A stretch of DNA of 15,673 nt from JACQXM01 sp964569425 (GTDB lineage: Bacteria > Planctomycetota > Phycisphaerae > UBA1845): NCBI GenBank assembly GCA_964569425.1, contig CAZMVD010000101.1, positions 1 to 15,673 of the forward strand, written 5' to 3'. The notes beneath the pieces were generated by a model that ran no database searches, was not told the DNA's origin, and worked only from the letters and a program-made list of their open reading frames with translations. Both the position numbers and the translations under genes were made by a program. This document shows, piece by piece, positions 7,054 to 15,407 of the stretch. How positions within the stretch are numbered: the stretch's first letter is position 1; every line of letters starts with the position of its first letter.

Positions 7054-7070
7054 GACACGCCGCTCGTGTC
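7054..7070. terminator. Short hairpin between convergent genes, weak terminator candidate
   Basis: GACACG (7054-7059) and CGTGTC (7065-7070) form a perfect six-base stem around a five-base loop in the 44-bp space between the Nudix-like and PPIase genes. No U run follows on either strand, so only the position supports a terminator role. Confidence 0.3.
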
Positions 7071-7077
7071 GCAGCGC

Positions 7078-8256
7078 CTACGACGTACCCGCCGGCCAGC
7101 GCCGCAGCGTCTCCTGGACCACGGCCGCGTGGTACTCCTCCAGCCGGCTCGGTTCGATGCGCGCCTTGGCACGCAATTCGTTGACCTCTTCCGAAATAAG
7201 TTCGTTGAGCCGCCCGCGCGTGTAGCGCTCCAGCAGGTCGCCCTGCACTTCCGAAAAACTGGCCGTGAATCCGGCGTCCACTTCATCGCACCGGACGATG
7301 AAATAGGCATCCGGCGTCTCGATGATCTCGCTCGTGGCACCCGCCGCCAGCGAATACAGCGCCGTCACCGCCGGTTCATAACGCTCACGCACCGTCCCCA
7401 GCCCCACCCATCCCCAGGCGCCGCCTTCTTCCGCACGCGAATCCTGCGAAAACTTTCGGGCCGCATCCGCAAACGCCGCCCCGCCGCGCAGGGCTTCGCG
7501 CGCTGCCTCAATCTGCGCCCGGGCCGCCGTCCGCGCCGTCGCCTCTGCATCGCTGCCGCCGTCCGAACCCTCCGGCAGAAACCGCGCCACCGCCACTTCA
7601 ATCAGCGACATTTTCTTGCGCGCCGGCTTGCGCAGCGAATCCGCCAGATTCCGATACGCCTCATACAACTCCGCACGCGTCGGCTCCGTCACCCGCGAGC
7701 GCAGCTCCGCCTCGACATACTGCGTCACGATGATCTCCCGCCGCAACCGCGCACGAAAATCGTCCAGCGTCACGCCGTGTTGCAACAGAAATTTCTCGAA
7801 CCGACGCTGCACGCCCGCATGGTCCCGCGAAACGACGCGCCGCACTTCCCCGTCGACAAAATGATCGATCTGTTTTTCAAGCTCGCTGCGCATCCGCAGC
7901 GCCGCCCGCTGATACAACAGCATCTCCGTGATCTTGTCCGAAATCCACTCCGCCGCGCGCCGCTCCACGAATAGGCGATACGCTTCCGGCGTCAGCGTCT
8001 CCGCCTTGGCCGCTAGCTCCGAAAACCGCTCCCGCCAGAACTGGCCCGCGTCAGCCTCCTCCCCGTTGACCCGCAGTACCGCTGCGCCGCCGACCGCACC
8101 CTCCGACGCCGACCCCCCGGCACGCGCGCCCCCCGCCGCCGAACGACGCACCCCGGCCGAGGATGACGTACCCCCTGGTTTCTTCGTGTTCAGCGGAACC
8201 TGGCAGCCCGCCGCCACCAGCACCGTCGCCACCACAATCCGGCATACCCACCGCAT
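7078..8256 (-). CDS. Parvulin-type peptidyl-prolyl isomerase lipoprotein (SurA/PrsA-like)
   Basis: A 392-residue envelope chaperone expected to fold exported proteins. The N-terminus is a lipoprotein signal (hydrophobic residues 7-17, lipobox VAAGC, lipidated C18), followed by a low-complexity Gly/Ala/Ser linker to about 58. A charged, helical SurA-N-like region spans 60-210. The parvulin (rotamase) domain lies at about 216-327, with the family hallmark FSQDSRAEEGGAWGW near 269-283 and the closing TPDAYFIVRCDEVD. A helical tail follows. The ATG at 8256 overlaps by one base the stop of mfd (TGATG), and GGAGG lies ten bases upstream, so the two genes are probably co-transcribed and translationally coupled. 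Confidence 0.92.
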   Translation of the reverse strand: MRWVCRIVVATVLVAAGCQVPLNTKKPGGTSSSAGVRRSAAGGARAGGSASEGAVGGAAVLRVNGEEADAGQFWRERFSELAAKAETLTPEAYRLFVERRAAEWISDKITEMLLYQRAALRMRSELEKQIDHFVDGEVRRVVSRDHAGVQRRFEKFLLQHGVTLDDFRARLRREIIVTQYVEAELRSRVTEPTRAELYEAYRNLADSLRKPARKKMSLIEVAVARFLPEGSDGGSDAEATARTAARAQIEAAREALRGGAAFADAARKFSQDSRAEEGGAWGWVGLGTVRERYEPAVTALYSLAAGATSEIIETPDAYFIVRCDEVDAGFTASFSEVQGDLLERYTRGRLNELISEEVNELRAKARIEPSRLEEYHAAVVQETLRRWPAGTS

Positions 8257-11200
8257 CAACTCACCGCCTCCATCCGGGCGCAGGCCTTCGTAAACAGACG
8301 CCGCAACACCGGCAACAAGGTGCCCGACGCCAGGTAATTCGCCGGCAGGCGCAAATGCAGCGTCCGACCATCCGGCATCCGCACGCTGCCCGGCGCATCG
8401 CTGAACAACGGCTCGGCTTTCGCGGCGCTCTCCAGAACAAAAACCACGTCCGGCGCGCGCAGGCTGATCGACAGAATCCCGAACCGCCGCGCATGCACCC
8501 GTATCTCGGCCAGTTCCAGCAGACGCGACACCGACGCCGGGGGAGGCCCGAAGGCATCCGTCAGGTCACGCTCCAGTTGCCGCAAGTCATCCACCGTCCG
8601 GCATTGGACAACGCGCCGATACACCTCCAGACGCGACCGATCCGCATGCACGTAATTTGGCGGCAGAAAGGCGGCCACGTCAAGGTCGAGATGCACCGGC
8701 GGCGCACTTTCCTCCGGCTCGCTGCGCAACCGCCGCACCGCCTGGTCCAGCAATCGCGTGTACATTTCGTAGCCCACCGCCGCGATGTGCCCGCTCTGCT
8801 CACGCCCCAGCAGGTTGCCCGCGCCGCGAATCTCCAGGTCGCGCATCGCAATCCGGAACCCCGCCCCCAGCTCGCTGAATTCCTCGATGGTCTTGAGCCG
8901 CTTCGCTGCCTTGCCCGTCGGCGGCTGGCCCTCCGCCAGCAGCAGGTAGCAATACGCCCGCCGGTCCGACCGCCCCACCCGCCCGCGAAGCTGGTGCAGG
9001 TCCGCAAGCCCGAATCGATCCGCGCGGTTGATGAAAATCGTGTTCACCGCCGGAATGTCGATGCCGCTCTCAATGATCGTCGTCGCCACCAGCACGTCCG
9101 CCTCGCGCCGCACAAAGCGGTGCATCACGTCCTCCAGCTCCCCGTCCTTCATCTGCCCGTGTCCGTACACCACCCGCGCCTCGGGCACGATGCTGCGAAT
9201 CGTGTCGGCCATCGTCGCGATCGAACGCACGAAGTTGTGAATGAAGAACACCTGACCGTCCCGGTTCATCTCACGCAGAATGGCATCGCGAATCAACCCT
9301 CGGTCGAACGCCCGCACCTGCGTGGCGATCGACCGCCGATCCACCGGCGGCGTCTGCAGCGAACTGATATCGCGCACCCCCATCATCGACATGTGCAGCG
9401 TCCGCGGAATCGGCGTCGCCGTCAGTGTGAGCACGTCCACCGTCTCGCGCATCGACTTGAGCCGCTCCTTGTGCTCCACGCCGAAGCGCTGCTCCTCATC
9501 GATGATCACCAGACCCAGATTGGCGAACCCCACGTCCTTGCTCAGCAGCCGATGCGTGCCGATCACGATGTCCACTTGCCCGCGCCGCGCCTTATCCAGA
9601 ATCACCTTCTGTTCCCCGGCCCGGCGAAACCGCGACAGACACCCGATCGAAAACGGATACTCCGCCAATCGCTCCCGAAACGTCCGGTCGTGCTGTTCCG
9701 CCAGCACCGTCGTCGGCACCAGCACCGCCACCTGCCGGCCGTATTCCACCACCTTGAACGCCGCGCGAATCGCCAGCTCAGTTTTGCCGTACCCCACGTC
9801 CCCGCAGATCAGCCGGTCGGTGGGTCGCGCGCCCATCAGGTCTTTCTTGATCTCCTCCGCCACCAGCAGTTGATCCTCGGTCTCTTCGTAAAGAAATGCC
9901 GCTTCGAACTCCCGCTGCCACGCGGTGTCCGCCGGATAAGCCGTCCCCTGCGCCTGCCGGCGGACGGCCTGCACCCGCAGCAGCGACTGCGCCAGCTCCG
10001 CCACCGACTCGGCCACCTGCGCCTTGGTCTTGCCCCACCGCTTGCCGCCCAGCGTGGAAAGCTGCGGACGCCGCCCCGCCGCCCCGATGTACTGCTGCAC
10101 CAGGTCGATCTGCGACACCGGCACCCGCACCACCGCCTGATCCGCAAACTCCAGCGTCAGGAACTCCTCCGTCTGACCCCCGTCCCGCTTCCGCAACTTC
10201 TCCAGCCCGCGATACAACGCAATCCCGTGCACCACGTGCACGACAAAATCGCCAGGCTTGAGGTCCATCCACGAATCGAGCGGACGCCCGGCATGAACCT
10301 TGCGCAGCCGCCGCTGCGGCCGATGGCGGTGAAAAATCTCATGGTGCGACAACACCGCCGTCTTCGCGCCGGTCCAGACAAACCCACGATGCATCACTCC
10401 CACGTGCAGTTGCAATCGGCCCTTCGCGCGCGAACCCAGTTCCGCCACCATTTCACTCAGGCGCTGGCGTTCTCCCTCGTTGTCGCAGAATACGTGGACC
10501 TCGTGCGCATCGGCCATGTCCGCCAGTTCGCGCACCGCTGCCTGTGCGCCGCCCTCGAACCGCGACGCCGATGTCACCCCGAAGTCGAACTCCGCCTCGC
10601 CCGCTGCCGCCGCCCCGCCAAACACGCTCAAATGCAGTTGCGGAAACTTCCCCGCCTTGGCGAGCACCTCGCTCACCGCAAACAACCCCCCCGCCGCTCC
10701 CAGCCGCGCCCCGAGCGTCTCGCCCATTTCCTGGATTTCGCCCGGACCGTCGAGCACCACCAGCGCGTCGGAAGTTAGATAGCTGAACAACGAATCAACC
10801 TCGTGGTCCGCTTCCGCCGCATGCGAAGTGTCACCTCGTGGCATCGCAGAGATCGCCATCGTCTCCAGCGATTCAATCGACCGCTGCGTGCTGATGTCGA
10901 ACCGCCGGATCGATTCGATCGCCTCTTCGTCGAATTGCACGCGCACCGGCTGCTCGTCGCCCGGCACGAACAAATCCACGATATCCCCGCGCCGCGCCAC
11001 GTCCCCCGGAGACTCCACCAGCTCCAGCCGAACGAACCCATGCGCCACCGCCCACGCCAGTAGCTCGTCCGGCGACGCCGCACCGCGCTGCCCCCTCTCC
11101 CCGGCCGCCAGCGTCAGCGTGTGTTTCGCGAGCGATTCCGCCCGGGGCACCGGTTGCATCAACGCCTGAACCGGCGCCACCATCACCAACGGCCCATCGA

Positions 11201-11624
11201 CCACAACCCCCATGGTGGTCCGCTTCCGCAGCGGGTGTAGGGCGGGCTCTGCCCGCCCCGGGCCAGAGTGCAGGCCGGGCTCTGCCCGCCGCTCGGACTC
11301 GCGCAGCGCTGCGCAAAGCCGCAGCCGCTCCGCTTCGATTTCCCCGCTCGACGCCCCCTCCCCCGGGATCGCTTCCCATGCCGGAAACAGCAGGCACGGT
11401 TCCCCCAGGAACAACTCCAGGTCATCGCGCGCCCGGTCGGCTTCCTCCAGATGGGCCGTGACGTACAACACTGTCCGACGCCTGCCGCGCACGGCCACCG
11501 CCGTCGCCAGCGGCGCAGCCGACCCCCACAATCCGCTCGCATGCACCACGCCCTGCGGATCGCTCAAACGCGCGACAAACTCGCGAAGTTGCGGATCAGC
11601 CGCAATGGAAGCCGGCACCTTCAC
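8256..11624 (-). CDS. mfd: Transcription-repair coupling factor Mfd
   Basis: Mfd is the DNA translocase that removes RNA polymerase stalled at lesions and recruits UvrA. Domains in order of the 1122 residues: UvrB-like N-terminal module (about 1-330), CarD-like RNA-polymerase-interacting domain (LKPGDFVVHVVHGIALYRGL, near 450), RecG-like motor with Walker A GDVGYGKTE (near 610), DEEQ (near 711), TATPIPRTLHM and QLRGRVGRS (near 880), then the TRCF C-terminal domain (about 960-1080). Start: GTG 11624, with AGGGAG about 11 bases upstream. A TTG at 11666 extends the frame by 14 codons but sits one base after GGAGG, too close to be used. An insertion of roughly 28 residues near 108-135, just before VVVDGPLVMVAPVQAL, is encoded by a palindromic DNA repeat described separately. 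Confidence 0.97.
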   Translation of the reverse strand: MKVPASIAADPQLREFVARLSDPQGVVHASGLWGSAAPLATAVAVRGRRRTVLYVTAHLEEADRARDDLELFLGEPCLLFPAWEAIPGEGASSGEIEAERLRLCAALRESERRAEPGLHSGPGRAEPALHPLRKRTTMGVVVDGPLVMVAPVQALMQPVPRAESLAKHTLTLAAGERGQRGAASPDELLAWAVAHGFVRLELVESPGDVARRGDIVDLFVPGDEQPVRVQFDEEAIESIRRFDISTQRSIESLETMAISAMPRGDTSHAAEADHEVDSLFSYLTSDALVVLDGPGEIQEMGETLGARLGAAGGLFAVSEVLAKAGKFPQLHLSVFGGAAAAGEAEFDFGVTSASRFEGGAQAAVRELADMADAHEVHVFCDNEGERQRLSEMVAELGSRAKGRLQLHVGVMHRGFVWTGAKTAVLSHHEIFHRHRPQRRLRKVHAGRPLDSWMDLKPGDFVVHVVHGIALYRGLEKLRKRDGGQTEEFLTLEFADQAVVRVPVSQIDLVQQYIGAAGRRPQLSTLGGKRWGKTKAQVAESVAELAQSLLRVQAVRRQAQGTAYPADTAWQREFEAAFLYEETEDQLLVAEEIKKDLMGARPTDRLICGDVGYGKTELAIRAAFKVVEYGRQVAVLVPTTVLAEQHDRTFRERLAEYPFSIGCLSRFRRAGEQKVILDKARRGQVDIVIGTHRLLSKDVGFANLGLVIIDEEQRFGVEHKERLKSMRETVDVLTLTATPIPRTLHMSMMGVRDISSLQTPPVDRRSIATQVRAFDRGLIRDAILREMNRDGQVFFIHNFVRSIATMADTIRSIVPEARVVYGHGQMKDGELEDVMHRFVRREADVLVATTIIESGIDIPAVNTIFINRADRFGLADLHQLRGRVGRSDRRAYCYLLLAEGQPPTGKAAKRLKTIEEFSELGAGFRIAMRDLEIRGAGNLLGREQSGHIAAVGYEMYTRLLDQAVRRLRSEPEESAPPVHLDLDVAAFLPPNYVHADRSRLEVYRRVVQCRTVDDLRQLERDLTDAFGPPPASVSRLLELAEIRVHARRFGILSISLRAPDVVFVLESAAKAEPLFSDAPGSVRMPDGRTLHLRLPANYLASGTLLPVLRRLFTKACARMEAVS
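11235..11290. repeat. Two tandem copies of a GC-rich palindromic repeat inside mfd
   Basis: Two 23-base units (11235-11257 and 11268-11290) match at 21 of 23 positions with a 33-base period, that is, 11 codons. Each contains an inverted repeat around TCT: GGCGGGC-TCT-GCCCGCC is perfect in the first copy, and GCCGGGC-TCT-GCCCGCC has one mismatch in the second. On the mfd strand they encode RAEPGLHSGPG and RAEPALHPLRK in frame. The design resembles REP-like intergenic palindromes of GC-rich genomes. Confidence 0.8.
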
Positions 11625-11749
11625 GTCGATCCAAACTCCCTGACATTTCGCGCTCGCAAGAAACAAACCTCCGCAATAATTGGCTCATCGTAGATAACCC
11701 TCGCGCCGCGGTGACAACTCCCCACAAATATCGACAGCGTCGCGCTGGT

Positions 11750-11768
11750 TTCCCGGGAATACATTCCC
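11750..11768. promoter_or_regulatory. Overlapping palindromes in the mfd / DUF3352 divergent region, possible operator
   Basis: TTCCCGGGAA (11750-11759) is a perfect palindrome, and GGGAAT-AC-ATTCCC (11755-11768) is a perfect six-base inverted repeat sharing its GGGAA. Three alternating TTCCC/GGGAA half-sites therefore sit together in the 278-bp space between two divergent genes. A weak TATGCT (11769-11774) abuts it on the plus strand. A possible minus-strand -35 for mfd, TTGTCA, is at 11712-11717. The regulator is unknown. Confidence 0.35.
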
Positions 11769-11902
11769 TATGCTTGTTCAGGGCGGCAGTTTCCGGTACC
11801 GAAGAGTCTGGTAGCCGACCCGCGTAGCGTCCCGGACTTGGGGTCAATCCACAAGAACCGCTGTGGCCCAGCGCGTCCGGGCTGGCATGGAGTTTCGCAA
11901 CG

Positions 11903-13834
11903 ATGAAACGATCCCGAACTTGGTGGGCGCTGGTGATCGGGTTTTTCTCGATCGGTTCTTTCGCCTCAGCCCAGCTTCCTTCAAACTTCACCCTCGGCAA
12001 ATACGTCCCCGACGATTGCTGGATGTTCATGCACTTCGCCCACAATCCGCAGTCGGAGTGGATTACCGAGGAATGGACCCGCGTCTGGAACGCCTTCCGG
12101 GAAAGCAACGTCGCGTCCGATGCTCTCAAGCTGGTGCTCTCGTTCATTCCCGACCATAACCGTCAGGAGGCCGAAGCCGCCATCGACAAAATCACCACCC
12201 TGTTGAACAGCGTTGCCTGGGGCGATCTCGCCAGTCTCGAACTCGCCTTCGGCGAACGCGTGTCCGATGCCATGCCCGGGTACGATTATATCCTGCTCGC
12301 GCGCGGCGCCCCCGGGTCCGGTTCCCGCAACCGCAGCGCATTGGCCAACATCCTGAAAGAAATCGCCGCCTTGTCGGGCAGCGCTCGACTGGTGCCGCAA
12401 TCCCTCGAGGGCATGGAGGCCTGGACATTGATCCTCGGCACCAGCACCACCCCCGGAAAACCCAATTTCCGCGCCACACTCTTCGGACGCGACGACGTCG
12501 TCGCCCTCGTGACCGGCAAGCAGAGCACAAGCCAGGTCATCGGCTTGATGACCGGCGCTACCGAATCCAGGCCCATCGTCGATTCCGACCGCTTCCGCCG
12601 CGCCGTCGCCGAACAGCCCGCTCCAGCGGACGGCGTCATGTTCTTCGACATGCGCAGACTGGCCGCCGACCTGGCCAGTTTATTGAAACGAGTGCGCGCG
12701 CTTGTCGCCGATGCGCCATCCCCCGGTGTTGATCGCGTGCCCGAGGTTCTGGTCAAGGCCCTCGACCGCTGCAACATCGTCGATTACGTCATCGTATCCG
12801 TCGAGACCAAAGACCGCCGCCAGCTCACCCACACGGTGACGCGCATGCAGGGCGACAGACTCGAATCACCTTTTGCCCGTACCTGCCTGGATCGCAAGCC
12901 CTTCGATCCCTACGATCGCTACATCCCCGCAAAGGCGACCAGCTTCAGCCTGGGCGGCTTCATCAACATGCAGCACGCCTACGAAATGGTCCTCGCGTTC
13001 ATACGCGACGAAGTGCCCGACGGCGCCACCGCCATCACCCGTTGGCAACAGTTACTGGAATCCGTCGGATTCGATCCGCAACGCGACCTCTTCAGTTGGT
13101 GGAGCGGTGAATACACCAGTTTCACCATGCCGGCCGCGGTCGTCACGCCTTTCTCGCGCGAAGACAGCGTACTCATGTTCCGCGTGAAGGACGCCGCACT
13201 CGCCTCTCAGAAAGTCAACGCCGCCGTCGACTCGCTCGCCGCGTTGCTCAAGAGCCACGGCCAGATGCTCATCGTTCAGCCCGCCAAAATAAAGGCCGAG
13301 GGCTTCCGCGAGGTGACCCATCCGCTGTTGTTGGGCTTCATGATCCGCCCCGTCATCGGCGTGGCCGACGACTGGCTGATGATCGGGTCATCCGCCGCCG
13401 CCGTCGAGCAGTCCTTGACCGTCTCTCGCGGCGACGCACCTTCCGTCCGCACCAACGAACGATTTCAGCGCGAAGGGCTGGTCCCCACCGGTCCGGTCTC
13501 TTCCCTCTCCTTCAAGGATACGTCACGCTTCGGCGACGAGCTGGCCGAGGCGTTCGCTTCATTGGGCATGGTCGGCCAGATGATCCCCATGTTCACCGCG
13601 GGCGCCTTTTCGGGTAATTCGGGTAGCCCGGAAGCCGCCAAAGCGATCGAAGGCATCCAGAAGCTCTTTGGGCTGCTGACCAAGCTCGCACCCGTTGCAC
13701 AGAAGATCGATTTTTTCAGTTCCGAATCGACAACCTCCCTGTGCGACAAAGGGGTGTGCCGCGAGACCCGAGTCGTCACCTACAAGCCCGCCTCCTTCCG
13801 TGAAAAGGCCGACAGTCTACGTGCCGGGGAGTAA
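11903..13834 (+). CDS. Secreted DUF3352-like protein
   Basis: A 643-residue exported protein of unknown function. It has a classical signal peptide (KRSR, hydrophobic WWALVIGFFSIGSFA, cleavage at ASA-Q about residue 24). The mature part opens with VPDDCWMFMHFAHNP, a style I associate with planctomycete secreted proteins. It resembles DUF3352 proteins in segments such as LLESVGFDPQRDLFSWWSGE (about 390-410), where a 'DLxxWxGGE'-like motif is usual, and DDWLMIGSSAAAVEQSL (about 490-507). A late CDKGVC pair could form a disulfide. No catalytic motif, membrane anchor or peptidoglycan-binding domain is seen. ATG 11903 is supported by GGAG ten bases upstream and by the signal peptide. It lies divergent to mfd and 116 bases before rplM, whose own promoter suggests separate transcription. 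Confidence 0.8.
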   Translation: MKRSRTWWALVIGFFSIGSFASAQLPSNFTLGKYVPDDCWMFMHFAHNPQSEWITEEWTRVWNAFRESNVASDALKLVLSFIPDHNRQEAEAAIDKITTLLNSVAWGDLASLELAFGERVSDAMPGYDYILLARGAPGSGSRNRSALANILKEIAALSGSARLVPQSLEGMEAWTLILGTSTTPGKPNFRATLFGRDDVVALVTGKQSTSQVIGLMTGATESRPIVDSDRFRRAVAEQPAPADGVMFFDMRRLAADLASLLKRVRALVADAPSPGVDRVPEVLVKALDRCNIVDYVIVSVETKDRRQLTHTVTRMQGDRLESPFARTCLDRKPFDPYDRYIPAKATSFSLGGFINMQHAYEMVLAFIRDEVPDGATAITRWQQLLESVGFDPQRDLFSWWSGEYTSFTMPAAVVTPFSREDSVLMFRVKDAALASQKVNAAVDSLAALLKSHGQMLIVQPAKIKAEGFREVTHPLLLGFMIRPVIGVADDWLMIGSSAAAVEQSLTVSRGDAPSVRTNERFQREGLVPTGPVSSLSFKDTSRFGDELAEAFASLGMVGQMIPMFTAGAFSGNSGSPEAAKAIEGIQKLFGLLTKLAPVAQKIDFFSSESTTSLCDKGVCRETRVVTYKPASFREKADSLRAGE

Positions 13835-13876
13835 CAAGAACGCGCGGTCGCGGCCCGACAGATTACGACGGTATAC

Positions 13877-13904
13877 TTGACGCGCCGTCGATTCCCGCTA
13901 CAGT
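13877..13904 (+). promoter_or_regulatory. Sigma70-type promoter for rplM-rpsI
   Basis: TTGACG (13877-13882, 5 of 6) with a 16-base spacer and TACAGT (13899-13904, 4 of 6). It lies in the space between the secreted-protein gene and rplM and would give a leader of roughly 40 bases. Confidence 0.45.
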
Positions 13905-13950
13905 GGACCGTTCGTTCTATTTCGAACCGGATCGTGTGAGGCGTAAGTCG

Positions 13951-14394
13951 ATGCCCCATTGTAAGTTACGAAGTTTTCTCGCCCGCAATGGCGAAGTTGA
14001 GCGGCAATGGTATCACGTCGATGCCACCGAGAAGACGCTCGGCCGCCTGGCTACGCGCATTGCCACGGTGCTCATGGGCAAACACAAGCCCACCTACACC
14101 CGCCACGTGGACACCGGCGACTTCGTCGTCGTCACCAACGTCGGCAAGCTTCGCATCACCGGTCGCAAGACCGAAGTCATGATGTACCCCCGCTATTCCT
14201 ATTACCCCGGCGGCTACAAAGAAATCCCTTATAGCCGCATGGCCAAGGAGCACCCCGACAGCATCCTCAGGGAGGCCGTCCGGCGTATGCTCCCCAAGAA
14301 CAACATCGGTCACAACATGCTCACCAAGCTAAAGGTGTATGCGACCGATACCCACCCTCATACCGCCCAGCAGCCCGTGCCGTGGCCTTTTTAA
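13951..14394 (+). CDS. rplM: 50S ribosomal protein L13
   Basis: L13 is an early-assembly large-subunit protein that binds 23S rRNA. The 147-residue product carries the full family pattern: WYHVDATEKTLGRLAT, LMGKHKPTYTRHVDTGDFVVV, NVGKLRITGRK, the YYPGGYKE loop, and the ending VRRMLPKNNIGHNMLTKLKVYA. The ATG at 13951 has GAGG nine bases upstream and gives the usual length; a GTG at 13903 would add 16 unusual residues and overlaps the promoter -10. It is followed by rpsI, the pairing conserved across bacteria. Confidence 0.98.
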   Translation: MPHCKLRSFLARNGEVERQWYHVDATEKTLGRLATRIATVLMGKHKPTYTRHVDTGDFVVVTNVGKLRITGRKTEVMMYPRYSYYPGGYKEIPYSRMAKEHPDSILREAVRRMLPKNNIGHNMLTKLKVYATDTHPHTAQQPVPWPF

Positions 14395-14438
14395 CTGACG
14401 GAATTCATGAACCAAACCCTTCGCGGAGTTGATGCAAC

Positions 14439-14912
14439 GTGACGGATCAACCGACAGACCTTGGCATACCGGCGATCGAAACGCCGTCAACGGCCCCGGC
14501 GCCCAAGAAAAAGCAGCCCATGACCAACCCCTACGTGTGGGGCACGGGCCGCCGTAAGACCGCCATCGCCCGCGTCTGCCTCAAGTCCGGCAGCGGCAAG
14601 TTCCTGATCAACGACCGGGAAGTCGAAAAGCACTTCAACGTCGAGCGCGATCGCGGCGACGTGCGCAAACCGCTGCTCGTCACCGACACCGCCAAGTCCT
14701 ACGACGTGTTCGTCAACGTCACCGGCGGCGGCATCACCGGCCAGGCGGGCGCCGTCATGCTCGGCCTCGCCCGCGCCCTGGTGCGCATCAACCCGGACTA
14801 TCTGCCCAAGCTCCGCGAGGCCGAACTACTCACCCGCGACCCGCGAAAGGTCGAACGCAAGAAGTACGGCCGCGCCGGCGCCCGCCGCCGCTTCCAGTTC
14901 TCCAAACGCTAA
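14439..14912 (+). CDS. rpsI: 30S ribosomal protein S9
   Basis: S9 is a small-subunit head protein whose C-terminal tail reaches the P-site tRNA. Family features are VWGTGRRKTAIARV, FNVERDRGDVRKPLLVTDT, VTGGGITGQAGAV, LGLARALVRI and the terminal RKKYGRAGARRRFQFSKR with the final Lys-Arg. The GTG start at 14439, with GGAG ten bases upstream, gives 157 residues including a 27-residue Pro/Ala/Thr extension ending in KKKQP. An ATG at 14520 would give exactly the common 130-residue form but has only an A-rich, weak SD. The 44-bp gap after rplM supports one transcript. Confidence 0.97.
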   Translation: MTDQPTDLGIPAIETPSTAPAPKKKQPMTNPYVWGTGRRKTAIARVCLKSGSGKFLINDREVEKHFNVERDRGDVRKPLLVTDTAKSYDVFVNVTGGGITGQAGAVMLGLARALVRINPDYLPKLREAELLTRDPRKVERKKYGRAGARRRFQFSKR

Positions 14913-14984
14913 TATAGACTTTCAAGCTGTTCGCGTCTTGTCCGTCGCGACCGCTTGCGCTTGAGGTCGCGCTGCGAGGTCAAG

Positions 14985-15024
14985 GTCAGGGGAGTGGAAA
15001 AAGCCCCTCGATCCTGACACTTTT
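14985..15024 (+). terminator. Possible rpsI terminator hairpin
   Basis: GTCAGG (14985-14990) pairs with CCTGAC (15013-15018), and AGGGG (14988-14992) could alternatively pair with CCCCT (15004-15008); ACTTTT follows. It lies 73 bases after rpsI. The stem is interrupted and the T run is short. Confidence 0.3.
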
Positions 15025-15103
15025 CCTCAAGGGGTCGGCTTCAAGAGTGGGAATCACCCGAAATGATCGGCCGCAGGGGTTGGCAACAAGTGTCGGCCTC
15101 AAG

Positions 15104-15196
15104 GGTCGGCTTTAGCCGACCAGTGTTTGCCACCGGCTTCAGCCGGTGGGGCGCCGTTCCTCTTATTCCCATCCCCTGTCAGCCGGCTTCAGCCGG
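15104..15196. repeat. Cluster of three short palindromes with TTYA-type loops
   Basis: Three hairpins share the core GGC-TT(T/C)A-GCC. GGTCGGC-TTTA-GCCGACC (15104-15121) has a perfect 7-bp stem, CCACCGGC-TTCA-GCCGGTGG (15130-15149) a perfect 8-bp stem, and CCGGC-TTCA-GCCGG (15183-15196) a 5-bp stem. A decayed relative without its right arm, AAGGGGTCGGCTTCAAG, lies near 15029-15045. The shared loop and core suggest one repeat family. Confidence 0.7.
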
Positions 15197-15407
15197 GCTT
15201 GCTCGTGCCCATTCCGAATCGGCGTTGCTCGGCCCCATTTCGGTGCAATTCCAGCGACGCGGTACACCAGACCGAAGCCCTGCCAACCGAACACGATCGG
15301 GGTTGCACCGCGCCGCCGCCAGATTACCCTCCGGCGCCGTGGTTGCCACTGGCCACCGACAAACCTATCCTCCCTCTTTGACCGGTAAATTCCTTGCGGG
15401 CCGCGCT

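Larger units (their letters stand above)
14913..15407. other. Intergenic region between rpsI and the cysteine desulfurase gene
   Basis: About 495 bases with no convincing gene. Short open frames here are Pro/Arg-rich and unsupported. It contains a possible rpsI terminator and several hairpin repeats in its first 290 bases, listed separately. Nothing recognisable is seen from about 15200 to the next start. I looked for a tRNA cloverleaf and found none. Confidence 0.7.

Noticed and set aside
8163..10778. Very long open frame (871 codons) on the plus strand, antisense to mfd
   Set aside because: It lies within mfd, which has all family motifs; its translation is Arg/His/Pro-rich low-complexity sequence with no domain, as expected from high-GC antisense codons.
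11625..11666. TTG start for mfd at 11666
   Set aside because: It stands one base after GGAGG, too close for initiation; GTG 11624 has properly spaced AGGGAG.
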